Source: NCEH01 sp043195125
Lineage (GTDB): Bacteria > Pseudomonadota > Alphaproteobacteria > Rhizobiales > Xanthobacteraceae
Assembly: GCF_043195125.1 (NCBI RefSeq)
Contig: NZ_JBAFWR010000004.1
Length of the DNA stretch: 64,000 bases
Strand: one strand, 5' to 3'
A program made the translations under genes and the position numbers. Below the pieces are notes generated by a model. The model did not search any database. It was given only the letters and a program-made list of their open reading frames with translations, and was not told the origin of the DNA. Below are positions 42,450 to 51,973 of this stretch, one piece after another. Positions within the stretch are counted from its first letter, which is position 1. Each line of letters begins with the position of its first letter.

Positions 42450-45400
42450 TCAGGCGGAGGCGGGGTGGCCCGGCACCGGGCCGGCCGGCGGCGCGGCGGG
42501 GCCGTCGCCCTCGGCAGCGCCGTGCGGCTTCTTCTTCTTGTGCAGGTACTTCTCCTCGAAGCGCTGGAGCACCGTGTAGAAGGACGGCACGAACAGCACC
42601 GCGAGGCAGGTGGAGGCGAGCATGCCGCTCACCACCGCGATGCCGATGGACTTGCGCGAATTGGCGCCCGCTCCGGTCGCGAACACCAGCGGCAGCACGC
42701 CGAGGATGAAGGCGAACGATGTCATCAGGATGGGGCGGAACCGCAGGCGCGAGGCCTCCACCGCCGCTTCCATGATGCCCATGCCCTCCGCCCGTTTCTC
42801 GCGGGCGTATTCCACGATCAGGATGGCGTTCTTGGAGGCCAGCGCGATCAGCAGGACGAGGCCGATCTGGGTGTAGAGATTGTTCGCGATCCCCAGCCCC
42901 ACCAGCGCGCCGACCGTGCCGAGCAGCGCCAGCGGCACCGCCAGGATGACCGACAGCGGCTGGATCCAGCTTTCATACTGGCCAGCGAGCACCATGTAGA
43001 CCAGCAGGATGGCGAGCGCGAAGACGTAGTACATCTGCGAGCCGACCTGCTTCTCCTGATAGGACATGGCGGTCCATTCGAAGCCCATGCCCGGCGGCAG
43101 CGTGGCGCTGGCGATCTGCTCCATCACGCTCAGCGCCTGACCGGAGGAGAAGCCCGGCGCGTTGGTGCCGACGATGGTGGCGGTCGGATACAGATTGTAG
43201 AGCGAGATCAGCGGCGCGCCGGGGATGACGCGGATGTCGATCAGGGTCCCGAGGGGCACCATGGTGCCATTGGCCGCCTTCACCTTCAGATTGTTCAGGT
43301 CCTCCGGCGAAATACGCGCCTTGGAATCGGCCTGCGCATACACCTGGAACACGTTGCCGAACTTGTTGATCTGGGTGACGTAGGCGGACCCCACATAGGT
43401 GGAGACCGCGCTGAACACCTGGTTCACCGTGACGCCGAGGGTCTCTGCCTTGATGCGGTTCACATCCACCTGCAATTGCGGCGCGCCCACGCGGAACGAG
43501 GTGGACAGATGCGACAGGGAGGATTGCGCCTGCCCCTTCTCGATGATCGCATTCGCCACGCGGTCCAGCAGGACATAGTCGAAATTGCCGTCGCGGATCT
43601 GCGGCTGCATGGTGAAGCCGGCGGCATTGCCGATGCCCTGGATGGCCGGGGGCACGAGCACCGCGATGCTGGCTTCCTGGATTTTGCCCAGCTCCGTGTT
43701 CAGGTGGGTGTAGATGGACAGGAGGTCCTGGCCCTTCTGCTTGTCGCGCACGCTCCAGTCGTTGAACGTGACATAGAGCACGCCGGCGCTGCTCAGCGTC
43801 GCGTTGTTGTCGAGCGCGGAAATGCCGGTGATGCCGAGCACCGTCTGCACGCCCGGGGTTTTCTGGGCGACATCCGAGGCGCGGTTGACGATGGCCTGGG
43901 TGCGCTCGGTCGAGGCGCCGTCCGGCAATTGCACCGCCAGCACCACATAGCCCTGGTCCTCGATGGGCAGGAACGAGGTGGGCACGCGGGTGAGGCCGTA
44001 GCCGGCGAGCCCGATGAGGGCCAGCGCCACCAGCACCATCAGGCCGGAGACATGGACCATGCGCGAGATGAGCGCGGTATAGGCCCGTTCGCAGCGGTCA
44101 TAGATGGCGTTGAAGCCGCGATAGACCACGTTGCGCTTTTCCGGCGGGGTCGGCGGACGCAGCCACAGGGCGCACTGGGTGGGCTTCAGCGTCGCGGCAT
44201 TGATGGCCGAGATGAAGGCCGTGGCGGCGATGACCAGCGCGAACTGCTTGAACATCTCGCCCGTCAGGCCGGGAATGAACGAGGCCGGCAGGAACACCGA
44301 CATCAGCACAAGGGTGATGCCGATGACCGGGCCGAACAATTCGTCCATGGCCTTTTCGGCGGCCGGCTGGCCCTCCATCCCCTCCTCGATGTGCCGCGCC
44401 ACGCCTTCCACGATCACGATGGCGTCGTCCACCACGATGCCGATGGCGAGGATGAGCGCGAACAGGGTGGACAGGTTGATGGTGAAGCCCATGGCCGCCA
44501 TGGCGGCGAAGGCGCCGATGATGGTGACCGGCACGGTGGTCGCCGGCACCAGGGTGGCGCGCCAATCCTGCAGGAACAGGATGATGACCACGAGCACCAG
44601 GATGCCCGCCTCGTAGAGGGTCTTGTAGACCTCGCTGATGGAGGCGGCGACGAACAGCGTGGTGTCGAACGGGACGGTATAGGCGACGCCTTCGGGGAAG
44701 GAGGTCTTCAGCTGCTCCATCTTCGCCTTGACCGCTGCCGCCACATCGAGCGCGTTGGCATCGGGCAATTGGAAGATGGCGATGCCGGTGGCCGGCTTGT
44801 TGTCCAGCTGGAAGGTCTTGCTGTAGCTCTGCGCGCCCAGCTCGACCCGGCCGATGTCCTTCACGCGCAGGATGCGGCCGCCGTTCTGGTTGTCCACCTT
44901 GACGATGATGTTCTCATAATCCGGCACGTCGTTGAGGCGGCCCTGGATGTTGACCGTGTATTGGAAGTTCGTGCCCACGGGCGCCGGCGGCATGCCCACC
45001 TGGCCGGCGGTGACTTCCTGGCTCTGCCCCTTGATGGCGTTGACCACGTCCGAGGGCGTCAGGCCCACCGCCTGCATCTTGTCCGGGTCCATCCACACGC
45101 GCATGGCGTAGTCGCCGGCGCCGAAGATGAGCACGTTGCCGACGCCGCTCAGACGCGCCAGTTCGTTCTGCACATAGATGGCGGCGTAGTTGGAAAGGAA
45201 CAGGCCGTCATAGCGCCCGTCCGGCGAGGTCAGCGCCACGAACTCCAGGATCGAGGTGCCCTTCTGGAGCACCGTGACGCCCTGGGTCGACACCGCCGAG
45301 GGCAGCGAGGCCAAGGCGATGGACACGCGATTCTGCACCAGCACCTGCGCCATGTTCGGGTCGGTGCCGATGGCGAAGGTCACGACCAGCGTATAGGTGC

Positions 45401-45659
45401 CGTCGCTGGCCGCCCAGGACTGCATGTAGAGCATGTCCTGGACGCCGTTGACCTGCTGCTCGATGGGCAGGGCCACCGTGTCGACGATGGTCTTGGCGCT
45501 CGCGCCGGGATAGCTGGTGGTCACCGTGACGGTGGGCGGCACGATATTGGGATATTGCGCCACCGGCAGGCGGATGAGGCAGACCGAGCCGATCAGGACG
45601 AAAAGCAGAGCGAGGACGTTGGCTAGGACCGGTCGCTCGATGAAAAAGCGCGAGATCAT
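42450..45659 (-). CDS. RND efflux pump, HAE1 (AcrB/MexB) family
   Basis: Inner-membrane proton/drug antiporter of 1069 aa. The N-terminus FFIERPVLANVLALLFVLIG is typical HAE1; helix 4 contains GIVVDDAIVIVEGVARHIEE with the proton-relay Asp pair; FIPGLTGEMFKQFALVIAAT and the C-terminal EYAREKRAEGMGIMEAAVEA are further landmarks. The tail after ATCLAVLFVPSFYTVLQ is lysine-rich then proline-rich (KKKKPHGAAEGDGPAAPPAG). It is downstream of its membrane fusion protein with a 31-base gap. No outer-membrane factor gene is linked, so it must use one encoded elsewhere. Confidence 0.95.
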   Translation of the reverse strand: MISRFFIERPVLANVLALLFVLIGSVCLIRLPVAQYPNIVPPTVTVTTSYPGASAKTIVDTVALPIEQQVNGVQDMLYMQSWAASDGTYTLVVTFAIGTDPNMAQVLVQNRVSIALASLPSAVSTQGVTVLQKGTSILEFVALTSPDGRYDGLFLSNYAAIYVQNELARLSGVGNVLIFGAGDYAMRVWMDPDKMQAVGLTPSDVVNAIKGQSQEVTAGQVGMPPAPVGTNFQYTVNIQGRLNDVPDYENIIVKVDNQNGGRILRVKDIGRVELGAQSYSKTFQLDNKPATGIAIFQLPDANALDVAAAVKAKMEQLKTSFPEGVAYTVPFDTTLFVAASISEVYKTLYEAGILVLVVIILFLQDWRATLVPATTVPVTIIGAFAAMAAMGFTINLSTLFALILAIGIVVDDAIVIVEGVARHIEEGMEGQPAAEKAMDELFGPVIGITLVLMSVFLPASFIPGLTGEMFKQFALVIAATAFISAINAATLKPTQCALWLRPPTPPEKRNVVYRGFNAIYDRCERAYTALISRMVHVSGLMVLVALALIGLAGYGLTRVPTSFLPIEDQGYVVLAVQLPDGASTERTQAIVNRASDVAQKTPGVQTVLGITGISALDNNATLSSAGVLYVTFNDWSVRDKQKGQDLLSIYTHLNTELGKIQEASIAVLVPPAIQGIGNAAGFTMQPQIRDGNFDYVLLDRVANAIIEKGQAQSSLSHLSTSFRVGAPQLQVDVNRIKAETLGVTVNQVFSAVSTYVGSAYVTQINKFGNVFQVYAQADSKARISPEDLNNLKVKAANGTMVPLGTLIDIRVIPGAPLISLYNLYPTATIVGTNAPGFSSGQALSVMEQIASATLPPGMGFEWTAMSYQEKQVGSQMYYVFALAILLVYMVLAGQYESWIQPLSVILAVPLALLGTVGALVGLGIANNLYTQIGLVLLIALASKNAILIVEYAREKRAEGMGIMEAAVEASRLRFRPILMTSFAFILGVLPLVFATGAGANSRKSIGIAVVSGMLASTCLAVLFVPSFYTVLQRFEEKYLHKKKKPHGAAEGDGPAAPPAGPVPGHPASA

Positions 45660-45690
45660 GTTCGCCGCCTGTGGTTCGAGGGATCGGTCG

Positions 45691-47037
45691 TCAGTTCTTC
45701 GGCGCCGCGGGGGTCGCGGCGGGCGGCGTGGGCGCTGCGGGCGCCGGCGCAGCCGGGGTCGTTGCGGCGGGGGTGGTGGCCGGCGTGTTCATGGCCGGCG
45801 TGATGGGCTTCTTCTGCGCCGGCGGGGTCATGCTCCCCTTCTCGACCGTCACCCTGGAGCCGGGCACGGCGCGCTGCAGGCCGTTGACCACCACCTGGGT
45901 GCCCGCGGAGAGGCCGGAGGCGAGCGCGCGCAGGCCGTTGTCCTGCATCTGCCCGAGGTGCACCACCTGCTCGGCAACCTTGCCCGTGGAATCCACGGTC
46001 AGCACATAGCTGCCGCTCTGGTTGGTGCCGATGGCCGCGTCATTGACCACCACCATGTCGGTGGCCGGGCCGAGCGGCAGGCGCACCCGCGCGAACAGGC
46101 CGGGAATCAGCGCCAGGTCCTTGTTGTCGAAGATGCCGCGCACGGTCAGCGTGCCGGTGTTGGGGTCGACCTGCGGGGCGACGTAATCGAGCTTGCCGGC
46201 GTGGGGATAGCCCTGCTCGGTCTGCAGGCCGATCTCGACCGGGATGTTGGCGAGATCCTGCGCCACCGACTGCAAGGTGCGGCCCTGCTTGGCGAGGCCT
46301 TCCTTGATGTTCAGCACCTGGGTCTCGGACAGCGAGAACCACACATAGATGGGGTTCACTTCGACGATCGTGGCGAGCTTGGTGGGGCCGCTGTAGCCGA
46401 CCAGGGCGCCCACGTCCTGGAGATGGGCGGTCACCACGCCGTCGAACGGCGCGACCACTTCGGTATAGCCGAGGTTGATCTTCGCGATGTCGAGCGAGGC
46501 CTGGGCGTTCTGCACGTTCGCCACCGCCTGGTCGCGCTTGGCGCGGGCCTGGTCGAGGGTGGCCTGGGAAGCGAAGTCCTGCTTAGCCAGCTGATTCTGC
46601 CGGTTGAATTCGGCCTCGGCCTGCACCTGCAGCGCCTGGTTGGCGGAAAGCGTGGCCTGGGCCTGGGCGAGGTTGGCCTTGTACTGATCCTGTTCGATCA
46701 CGAACAGCACGGTGCCCTTCCGGACCAGGGCGCCGTCCTTATATTTAATGTCGGTCAGGAAGCCCTGGACGCGGGCGTTGAGGTCCACCGTATTGATCGA
46801 TGCGGTGTTGCCGGTCAGTTCGAGATAGCGCACCACGGGCTGGGAGCCCACTTCGGCGACGGTAACGGTGGGGGGCGGCGGGGCGACGTAGGTGTTCTTT
46901 TCCTCGCAGCCCGCGAGCGCCACCGCGATCACGGGGACCGCAAGCGCGAGCCGGGCCGGAGTTCCAGCCACGCCCAGGCCTGCCTGCAAGCCAGCATTCA
47001 AGCCGACGCGGCAAACACGCATTACCCGCCCCATCAT
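45691..47037 (-). CDS. RND periplasmic adaptor (membrane fusion protein), lipoprotein
   Basis: Adaptor of 448 aa. A lipobox lies in VIAVALAGCEEKN (Cys at about residue 44), so it is anchored in the inner membrane. After it PTVTVAEVGSQPVVRYLELTG opens the beta-barrel/lipoyl half, a long helical hairpin runs through KANLAQAQATLSANQALQVQAE and AKRDQAVANVQNAQASLD, and DGVVTAHLQDVGALVGYSGP closes the lipoyl domain. The C-terminus is an unusually long alanine/proline/threonine-rich tail (about 60 residues). Start may be 47037 or one of the next in-frame ATGs. It pairs with the RND pump gene. Confidence 0.93.
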   Translation of the reverse strand: MMGRVMRVCRVGLNAGLQAGLGVAGTPARLALAVPVIAVALAGCEEKNTYVAPPPPTVTVAEVGSQPVVRYLELTGNTASINTVDLNARVQGFLTDIKYKDGALVRKGTVLFVIEQDQYKANLAQAQATLSANQALQVQAEAEFNRQNQLAKQDFASQATLDQARAKRDQAVANVQNAQASLDIAKINLGYTEVVAPFDGVVTAHLQDVGALVGYSGPTKLATIVEVNPIYVWFSLSETQVLNIKEGLAKQGRTLQSVAQDLANIPVEIGLQTEQGYPHAGKLDYVAPQVDPNTGTLTVRGIFDNKDLALIPGLFARVRLPLGPATDMVVVNDAAIGTNQSGSYVLTVDSTGKVAEQVVHLGQMQDNGLRALASGLSAGTQVVVNGLQRAVPGSRVTVEKGSMTPPAQKKPITPAMNTPATTPAATTPAAPAPAAPTPPAATPAAPKN

Positions 47038-47440
47038 CGTAAATCCCCCGGGACCTCAATTGTGCGGGATACTACTTAGCACCCTCGGACAAGTCCATGA
47101 CACCTCACGGTTCGCAGTGCGGCATACCGCGGTAAATTCGCGGCCGCCGCGTTCCGAAGGGGAATATCGGCCGCCAAGGCGCCGCCGCGCGCCCGGCTCT
47201 CATTGACAAGCCTGCGACCCGTTCATAAGTCTCCCGTCGTATCCTGGATGGGCTCGTGCGCCGCGACGGCATTTCGGCCGGAAGGGGGCGCGCACTCGGC
47301 GTCGGGTGAAGCGAATATCAAGCGTGGACTTGCTGGCGCCGCATTGCGCGTGTCGTAAAGGCGAGTTCATGGACCGGAGGGTCCGGCGGCCCGTCTCCGC
47401 CCCTCCGCTACAAGAGACGGGACGGAATTGAGACGTCACG
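47038..47440. other. Divergent control region of RND operon and secA
   Basis: About 400 bases between two divergent genes. A TTGACA at 47203-47208, followed after 15 bases by CATAAG, could belong to a secA promoter. CCGCG and CGCGG arms around GTAAATT near 47130 form a weak dyad that might be an operator for the pump genes. No regulator gene and no convincing small gene are present. Confidence 0.4.
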
Positions 47441-50218
47441 ATGCTAGGTGGAATTGCCCGCAAGATCTTCGGCTCCGCGAACGACCGCATGGTCCGCGGA
47501 TTTCGGCCCATGGTGGCGGCGATCAACGCGCTGGAACCGGAGGTCTCGGCGCTTTCGGACGATCAGCTGCGCGCACGCACGGCCGAATTCCGCGCCCAGC
47601 TCGCCGCCGGCAAGAAGCTTGACGATCTGCTGGTGCCCGCCTTCGCCACGGTGCGCGAGGCGGCCAAGCGCGTGCTCGGCCTGCGGCCGTTCGACGTGCA
47701 GCTGATCGGCGGCATGGTGCTGCACAATGGTGACATCGCCGAAATGAAGACCGGCGAGGGCAAGACCCTCGTCGCCACCCTGCCGGTCTATCTCAACGCG
47801 CTCGCCGGCAAGGGCGTGCACGTGGTGACGGTGAATGACTACCTCGCCCGCCGCGACGCCGAATGGATGGCGAAGGTCTATAACTTCCTCGGCCTCACCA
47901 CCGGCATCATCGTTCACGGCCTGGACGACGACCAGCGCCGCGCCGCCTATGCCAGCGACGTGACCTATGCCACCAACAACGAGCTGGGCTTCGACTATCT
48001 GCGCGACAATATGAAATACGACCGCGCGCACATGGTGCAGCGCGGGCATTTCTACGCCATCGTCGACGAAGTGGATTCGATCCTCATCGACGAGGCACGC
48101 ACGCCGCTCATCATCTCCGGCCCGCTCGACGACCGCTCGGATTTCTACAACACGATCGACACCTATATCCCCCGCCTCACCAAGGACGACTATGAGGTGG
48201 ACGAGAAGCAGCGCACCGTCTCCATGACCGAAGCCGGCATGGAGAAGATGGAGCAGATGCTCTCCGCCGCCGATTTGCTGAAGTCCACCTCCCTCTACGA
48301 CATCGAGAACGTGTCGGTGGTTCACCACGTGAACCAGGCGCTGCGGGCCCACACGCTGTTCCAGCGCGACAAGGACTATATCGTCCGCAACAACGAAGTC
48401 GTGATCATCGACGAGTTCACCGGCCGCATGATGCCCGGCCGGCGCTATTCGGAAGGCCTGCACCAGGCGCTGGAAGCCAAGGAGCACGTCCAGGTTCAGC
48501 CCGAGAACCAGACCCTCGCCTCCATCACCTTCCAGAATTATTTCCGCCTGTACGAAAAGCTCGGCGGCATGACCGGCACCGCCAATACCGAGGCGGCCGA
48601 GTTCGGCGACATCTACAAGCTCGACGTGGTGGAAGTGCCCACTAACGTTCCCATCGCCCGCAAGGACGATGACGACGAGGTGTATCGCACGGCGAATGAG
48701 AAATACGCCGCCATCATCGAGGTCATCAAGGATTGCGCCGAGCGCGGGCAGCCCGTGCTGGTGGGCACCACCTCGATCGAGAAATCCGAACTGCTGGCGG
48801 AAATGCTTAAGCAGGCCGGCCTGAAGCAGAAGGACTTCTCAGACCCCGCGGCCTTCAGCGGCCACGGCCATGAGAAGGCCTTCGCGGTGCTGAATGCCCG
48901 CTATCACGAGCAGGAAGCCTATATCGTCTCCCAGGCGGGCGTTCCTGGCGCCATCACCATCGCCACCAACATGGCGGGCCGCGGCACCGACATTCAGCTC
49001 GGCGGCAATGTGGAAATGCGCATCGCGCAGGAATTGCAGCATCTGCCCGAAGGGCCCGAGCGGGCCGAGGCGGAAGCGCGCATCCGCGCGGAAGTCGCGG
49101 AGATGAAGCAGAAGGCGCTGGCCGCCGGCGGGTTGTGCGTGCTCGGCACCGAGCGCCACGAAAGCCGCCGCATCGACAACCAGCTGCGCGGCCGCTCCGG
49201 CCGCCAGGGCGACCCCGGACGCTCCAAATTCTTCCTCTCCCTCGACGACGACCTGATGCGCATCTTCGGGTCCGACCGGCTGGACGGCATGCTCCAGAAG
49301 CTCGGCCTGAAGGAAGGCGAGGCCATCATCCACTCCTGGATCAACAAGGCGTTGGAGAAGGCCCAGCAGAAGGTCGAGGCGCGCAATTACGACATGCGCA
49401 AGAACGTTCTGAAATATGACGACGTTCTCAACGACCAGCGCAAGGTGGTGTTCGAGCAGCGGCTCGACCTGATGAACGACGCGGATATCGCCGAGACCGT
49501 GGAGGACATGCGCCACTCGGTCATCACCGACCTCGTCGCCAAGTACATTCCGGAAAATTCCTATCCCGAGCAATGGGATGTGAAGGGCCTCGACTTCGCC
49601 GTGCGCGACGTGCTCACCCTCGACCTGCCGGTGGAGGCCTGGGCGCAGGAGGAAGGCATCGCCGGGCCGGAAGTCACCGAGCGCATCATCCGCCGCGCCG
49701 ACGAATGGATGGCGGGCAAGGCGGGCCAGTATGGCCCGGACCTGATGCGCTACATCGAAAAGTCGATCCTGCTGCAGACGCTGGACCATCTGTGGCGCGA
49801 GCACATCGCCATGCTGGACCATCTGCGCCAGGTGGTGGGCCTGCGCGGCTATGCCCAGCGCGACCCGCTGAACGAGTACAAGTCCGAAGCCTTCCAGCTG
49901 TTCTCCGCCATGCTTGGCCGCCTGCGGGAAATCGTTACCTCGCAGCTGATGCGCGTGGAGATCGTCACCTCCCCGCCGCCGGAAGAGGCGCTGCCGGTGA
50001 TGGAGGGGCACCATATCGACGCGAGCACGGGCGAGGATGAATTCTCCGCCTCGGCCGCCGCCATCGGCACCCGGCCCCAGCCGGACCTGGCGGGCGACAT
50101 CGCGGTCGCGGCGCGCGATCCCAACGACCCCTCCACCTGGGGCAAGGTGGGCCGCAACGAGAACTGCCCGTGCGGCTCCGGCAAGAAGTTTAAGCACTGC
50201 CACGGCCGCTTCGCCTGA
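47441..50218 (+). CDS. secA: Preprotein translocase ATPase SecA
   Basis: Motor ATPase of 925 aa that drives proteins through SecYEG. Walker A is MKTGEGKTLVATLP near residues 101-114, DYLARRDAEWM follows, Walker B is VDEVDSILIDEARTPLIIS, and TNMAGRGTDIQLGG belongs to the second helicase domain. ERHESRRIDNQLRGRSGRQGDPG is the conserved SecA signature. The C-terminus ends in the zinc-binding, SecB-contacting tail NENCPCGSGKKFKHCHG. The stop is followed by tandem repeats and a strong intrinsic terminator. Confidence 0.98.
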   Translation: MLGGIARKIFGSANDRMVRGFRPMVAAINALEPEVSALSDDQLRARTAEFRAQLAAGKKLDDLLVPAFATVREAAKRVLGLRPFDVQLIGGMVLHNGDIAEMKTGEGKTLVATLPVYLNALAGKGVHVVTVNDYLARRDAEWMAKVYNFLGLTTGIIVHGLDDDQRRAAYASDVTYATNNELGFDYLRDNMKYDRAHMVQRGHFYAIVDEVDSILIDEARTPLIISGPLDDRSDFYNTIDTYIPRLTKDDYEVDEKQRTVSMTEAGMEKMEQMLSAADLLKSTSLYDIENVSVVHHVNQALRAHTLFQRDKDYIVRNNEVVIIDEFTGRMMPGRRYSEGLHQALEAKEHVQVQPENQTLASITFQNYFRLYEKLGGMTGTANTEAAEFGDIYKLDVVEVPTNVPIARKDDDDEVYRTANEKYAAIIEVIKDCAERGQPVLVGTTSIEKSELLAEMLKQAGLKQKDFSDPAAFSGHGHEKAFAVLNARYHEQEAYIVSQAGVPGAITIATNMAGRGTDIQLGGNVEMRIAQELQHLPEGPERAEAEARIRAEVAEMKQKALAAGGLCVLGTERHESRRIDNQLRGRSGRQGDPGRSKFFLSLDDDLMRIFGSDRLDGMLQKLGLKEGEAIIHSWINKALEKAQQKVEARNYDMRKNVLKYDDVLNDQRKVVFEQRLDLMNDADIAETVEDMRHSVITDLVAKYIPENSYPEQWDVKGLDFAVRDVLTLDLPVEAWAQEEGIAGPEVTERIIRRADEWMAGKAGQYGPDLMRYIEKSILLQTLDHLWREHIAMLDHLRQVVGLRGYAQRDPLNEYKSEAFQLFSAMLGRLREIVTSQLMRVEIVTSPPPEEALPVMEGHHIDASTGEDEFSASAAAIGTRPQPDLAGDIAVAARDPNDPSTWGKVGRNENCPCGSGKKFKHCHGRFA

Positions 50219-50247
50219 GACGCGCGGCGCCTGCGGCCCGAGGCTTC

Positions 50248-50295
50248 CCGCGTCTGAGGCCTGCCGCGTCTGGAGCCTGCCGCGTCTGAGGCTTG
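50248..50295 (+). repeat. Three tandem 16-base repeats after secA
   Basis: Units CCGCGTCTGAGGCCTG (50248-50263), CCGCGTCTGGAGCCTG (50264-50279) and CCGCGTCTGAGGCTTG (50280-50295) follow one another without gaps; a degenerate fourth unit precedes them. They sit between the secA stop and its terminator, so they are transcribed in the 3' untranslated region. This is a simple VNTR-like array that may vary between strains. Confidence 0.8.
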
Positions 50296-50307
50296 GCTCC
50301 CTGAATC

Positions 50308-50335
50308 AAAACGCCCGGCTGAGCCGGGCGTTTTT
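50308..50335 (+). terminator. Intrinsic terminator of secA
   Basis: AAAACGCCCGGC, loop TGA, GCCGGGCGTTTTT: a perfect GC-rich stem flanked by A and T runs, about 90 bases after the secA stop. The A run on the left makes it able to stop transcripts from both directions. Confidence 0.9.
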
Positions 50336-50552
50336 GTTTGCGCCCGCCTGCCCGTCGGCCGATCGCGATGAAGCGGGCGCCAAAGCGGCCGGACGGGAGC
50401 GGAGGGGGACGGAGGGGCGTCCGAGGGGCGATTTGAACCGGAGCGGCGCTCCGGATTCATCTGCGGCGAACGTTCGCCCGAAATGCCGGTTTCGTCCGCC
50501 GAAAACCCGCGGAGAAGCGGCCTTAAACCACACTTCGTCCGCGCTAACTCAT

Positions 50553-50568
50553 TGTTTCACGTGAAACA
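50553..50568. other. parS centromere site (ParB binding)
   Basis: TGTTTCACGTGAAACA is a perfect 16-base match to the bacterial parS consensus. It is bound by ParB/Spo0J and marks the origin-proximal centromere used by ParAB in chromosome segregation. It lies in the non-coding gap between the convergent secA and L,D-transpeptidase genes, where it disturbs no coding sequence. parAB genes themselves are not in the window. Confidence 0.93.
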
Positions 50569-50621
50569 TTTTCGCCCGGAAGACGCACCCTGGAGGCGCC
50601 GGAGCAGGATTTTCGACCGGC

Positions 50622-51797
50622 CTAGCGCGCGCTGGAGGAGAACGCACCCGGGGTGACAATGGCCGTGGAGCCCTGCAGCACCGACGCGGTGCCGGCGACC
50701 TGGCCGTTCAGGCTAGCGGTCTGTTGCACGGGGCCCGGACGCACCGGCGCGTTCGATTCGGCCACCTGGCTCTCGGGAGAAACGCCCGGCGGGCGCGTCG
50801 TCTCGGGCATCTCGCCGGGCGGCGTTCCGTTCACGTCCACCGTGTAGTCATTCGCCTCGGTGCCGACCGGGCGGAACTTGGCGAGGAACACCGGATGCAT
50901 GCCGCCGTCGGTTCCGGTCCGCACCGGATCCACGGGCAGCGATTTCGACAGCGCGGCGATCTGCTGGTCGTCGGCCATGCGCTTGGCGGCGATGGCGCCG
51001 GCGATCTCGGCAGGCACGGTATAGCTCGGGCAGGGAGCGGAAGCATCGAAGCCGCGCCCGCCTTCCACCTGCGCGTTGAACACATAGTGCCGGTCGCACA
51101 CGTTGACCTTGGGTTCCTGCTTCGTCACCTCGAAGCTGTCATAGCCTTCCTTCAGGTTGCGCCAGAAGGCCATGTTCGGGTTGGTGCGATGGCGGGCAAG
51201 GTTCTTCGGCGTCATGCGGAACGGCATGGCCTGGAGCTGGAACGAGCGCTGACCGCCCGCGAAGCTTTCCCGCGCAAGAGCGAAAATCTCGGCGATCTGC
51301 TGGTCGGTCATGGCGTAGCAGCCCGACGAGGAGCAGTCCCCGTGGATCATCAGGAACTCGCCGGTGCGGCCGTAGGATTTGTCGAACGCGTTCGGAAAGC
51401 CGGTGTTGATCGCCAGATAATAACTGGAATTGGGATTCATCAGCGCCGGGGTGATGGCATAGAAGCCCTCGGGCGCCTGGCGGTCGCCCATCTTCACCTT
51501 GGGGCCAAGCTCGCCCGACCAGCGGCAGATGGGATAGGTCTTGAGCAGCGCATAGGTGCCGTCGGTCTTTTGCTTCCAGACCTCAAGCTCGGATTCCTGC
51601 TTGAACAGGCGCACCAGGATCGGGCTGGAGGGCGTCATGCCCTTCTCCTGGATCAGGGTGACCATCTGCGGCGACAAGGGCTGCTGGGAGCGCCGAGACA
51701 AATCGCCCTGACCGTTGCAGCCGGCGAGAACCACCGCAGCGGTGGCGGCCAGCGCAGCAAGGCGAAGACGGGAAAAGAAGGGAAGCGGACGGCTCAA
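50622..51797 (-). CDS. L,D-transpeptidase family lipoprotein (YkuD/YafK type)
   Basis: Cell-wall enzyme of 391 aa. A lipobox in VVLAGCNG (Cys27) anchors it in a membrane on the periplasmic side. The YkuD catalytic motif is HGDCSSSGCYAMTD, His152 and Cys160, preceded by KMGDRQAPEGFYAITP. This subfamily (YafK/ErfK-like) makes or breaks L,D-crosslinks in peptidoglycan or links proteins to it. The C-terminal 80 residues are low-complexity and proline/threonine-rich. It converges with secA, and parS lies just beyond its stop. Confidence 0.9.
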   Translation of the reverse strand: MSRPLPFFSRLRLAALAATAAVVLAGCNGQGDLSRRSQQPLSPQMVTLIQEKGMTPSSPILVRLFKQESELEVWKQKTDGTYALLKTYPICRWSGELGPKVKMGDRQAPEGFYAITPALMNPNSSYYLAINTGFPNAFDKSYGRTGEFLMIHGDCSSSGCYAMTDQQIAEIFALARESFAGGQRSFQLQAMPFRMTPKNLARHRTNPNMAFWRNLKEGYDSFEVTKQEPKVNVCDRHYVFNAQVEGGRGFDASAPCPSYTVPAEIAGAIAAKRMADDQQIAALSKSLPVDPVRTGTDGGMHPVFLAKFRPVGTEANDYTVDVNGTPPGEMPETTRPPGVSPESQVAESNAPVRPGPVQQTASLNGQVAGTASVLQGSTAIVTPGAFSSSAR

Positions 51798-51973
51798 CGC
51801 AGAACTCCAAGGTCCGTTTCGGGCGCACTAAGAGCCATGATGCAAGGTCCACCCTTGACGGCGCGTTACCATATGATGGCGAAAAAGCGATAAATTAGTG
51901 CTTGTTAGCCGCACATGACCGGCGAATTACGGCCAATATGAGATGGTTCCAGACAAAGCGCTAGAAGTCCACT

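Noticed and set aside
38961..45626. A 2221-codon open frame on the plus strand
   Set aside because: It is antisense to the DUF2126 and RND pump genes, is rich in His, Arg, Gly and Glu with no domain-like segments, and is explained by GC-rich third codon positions of the true genes.
50466..50477. 12-base palindrome GCGAACGTTCGC near parS
   Set aside because: A perfect palindrome, but short and GC-rich, with no linked gene start or known regulator; chance occurrence is plausible.
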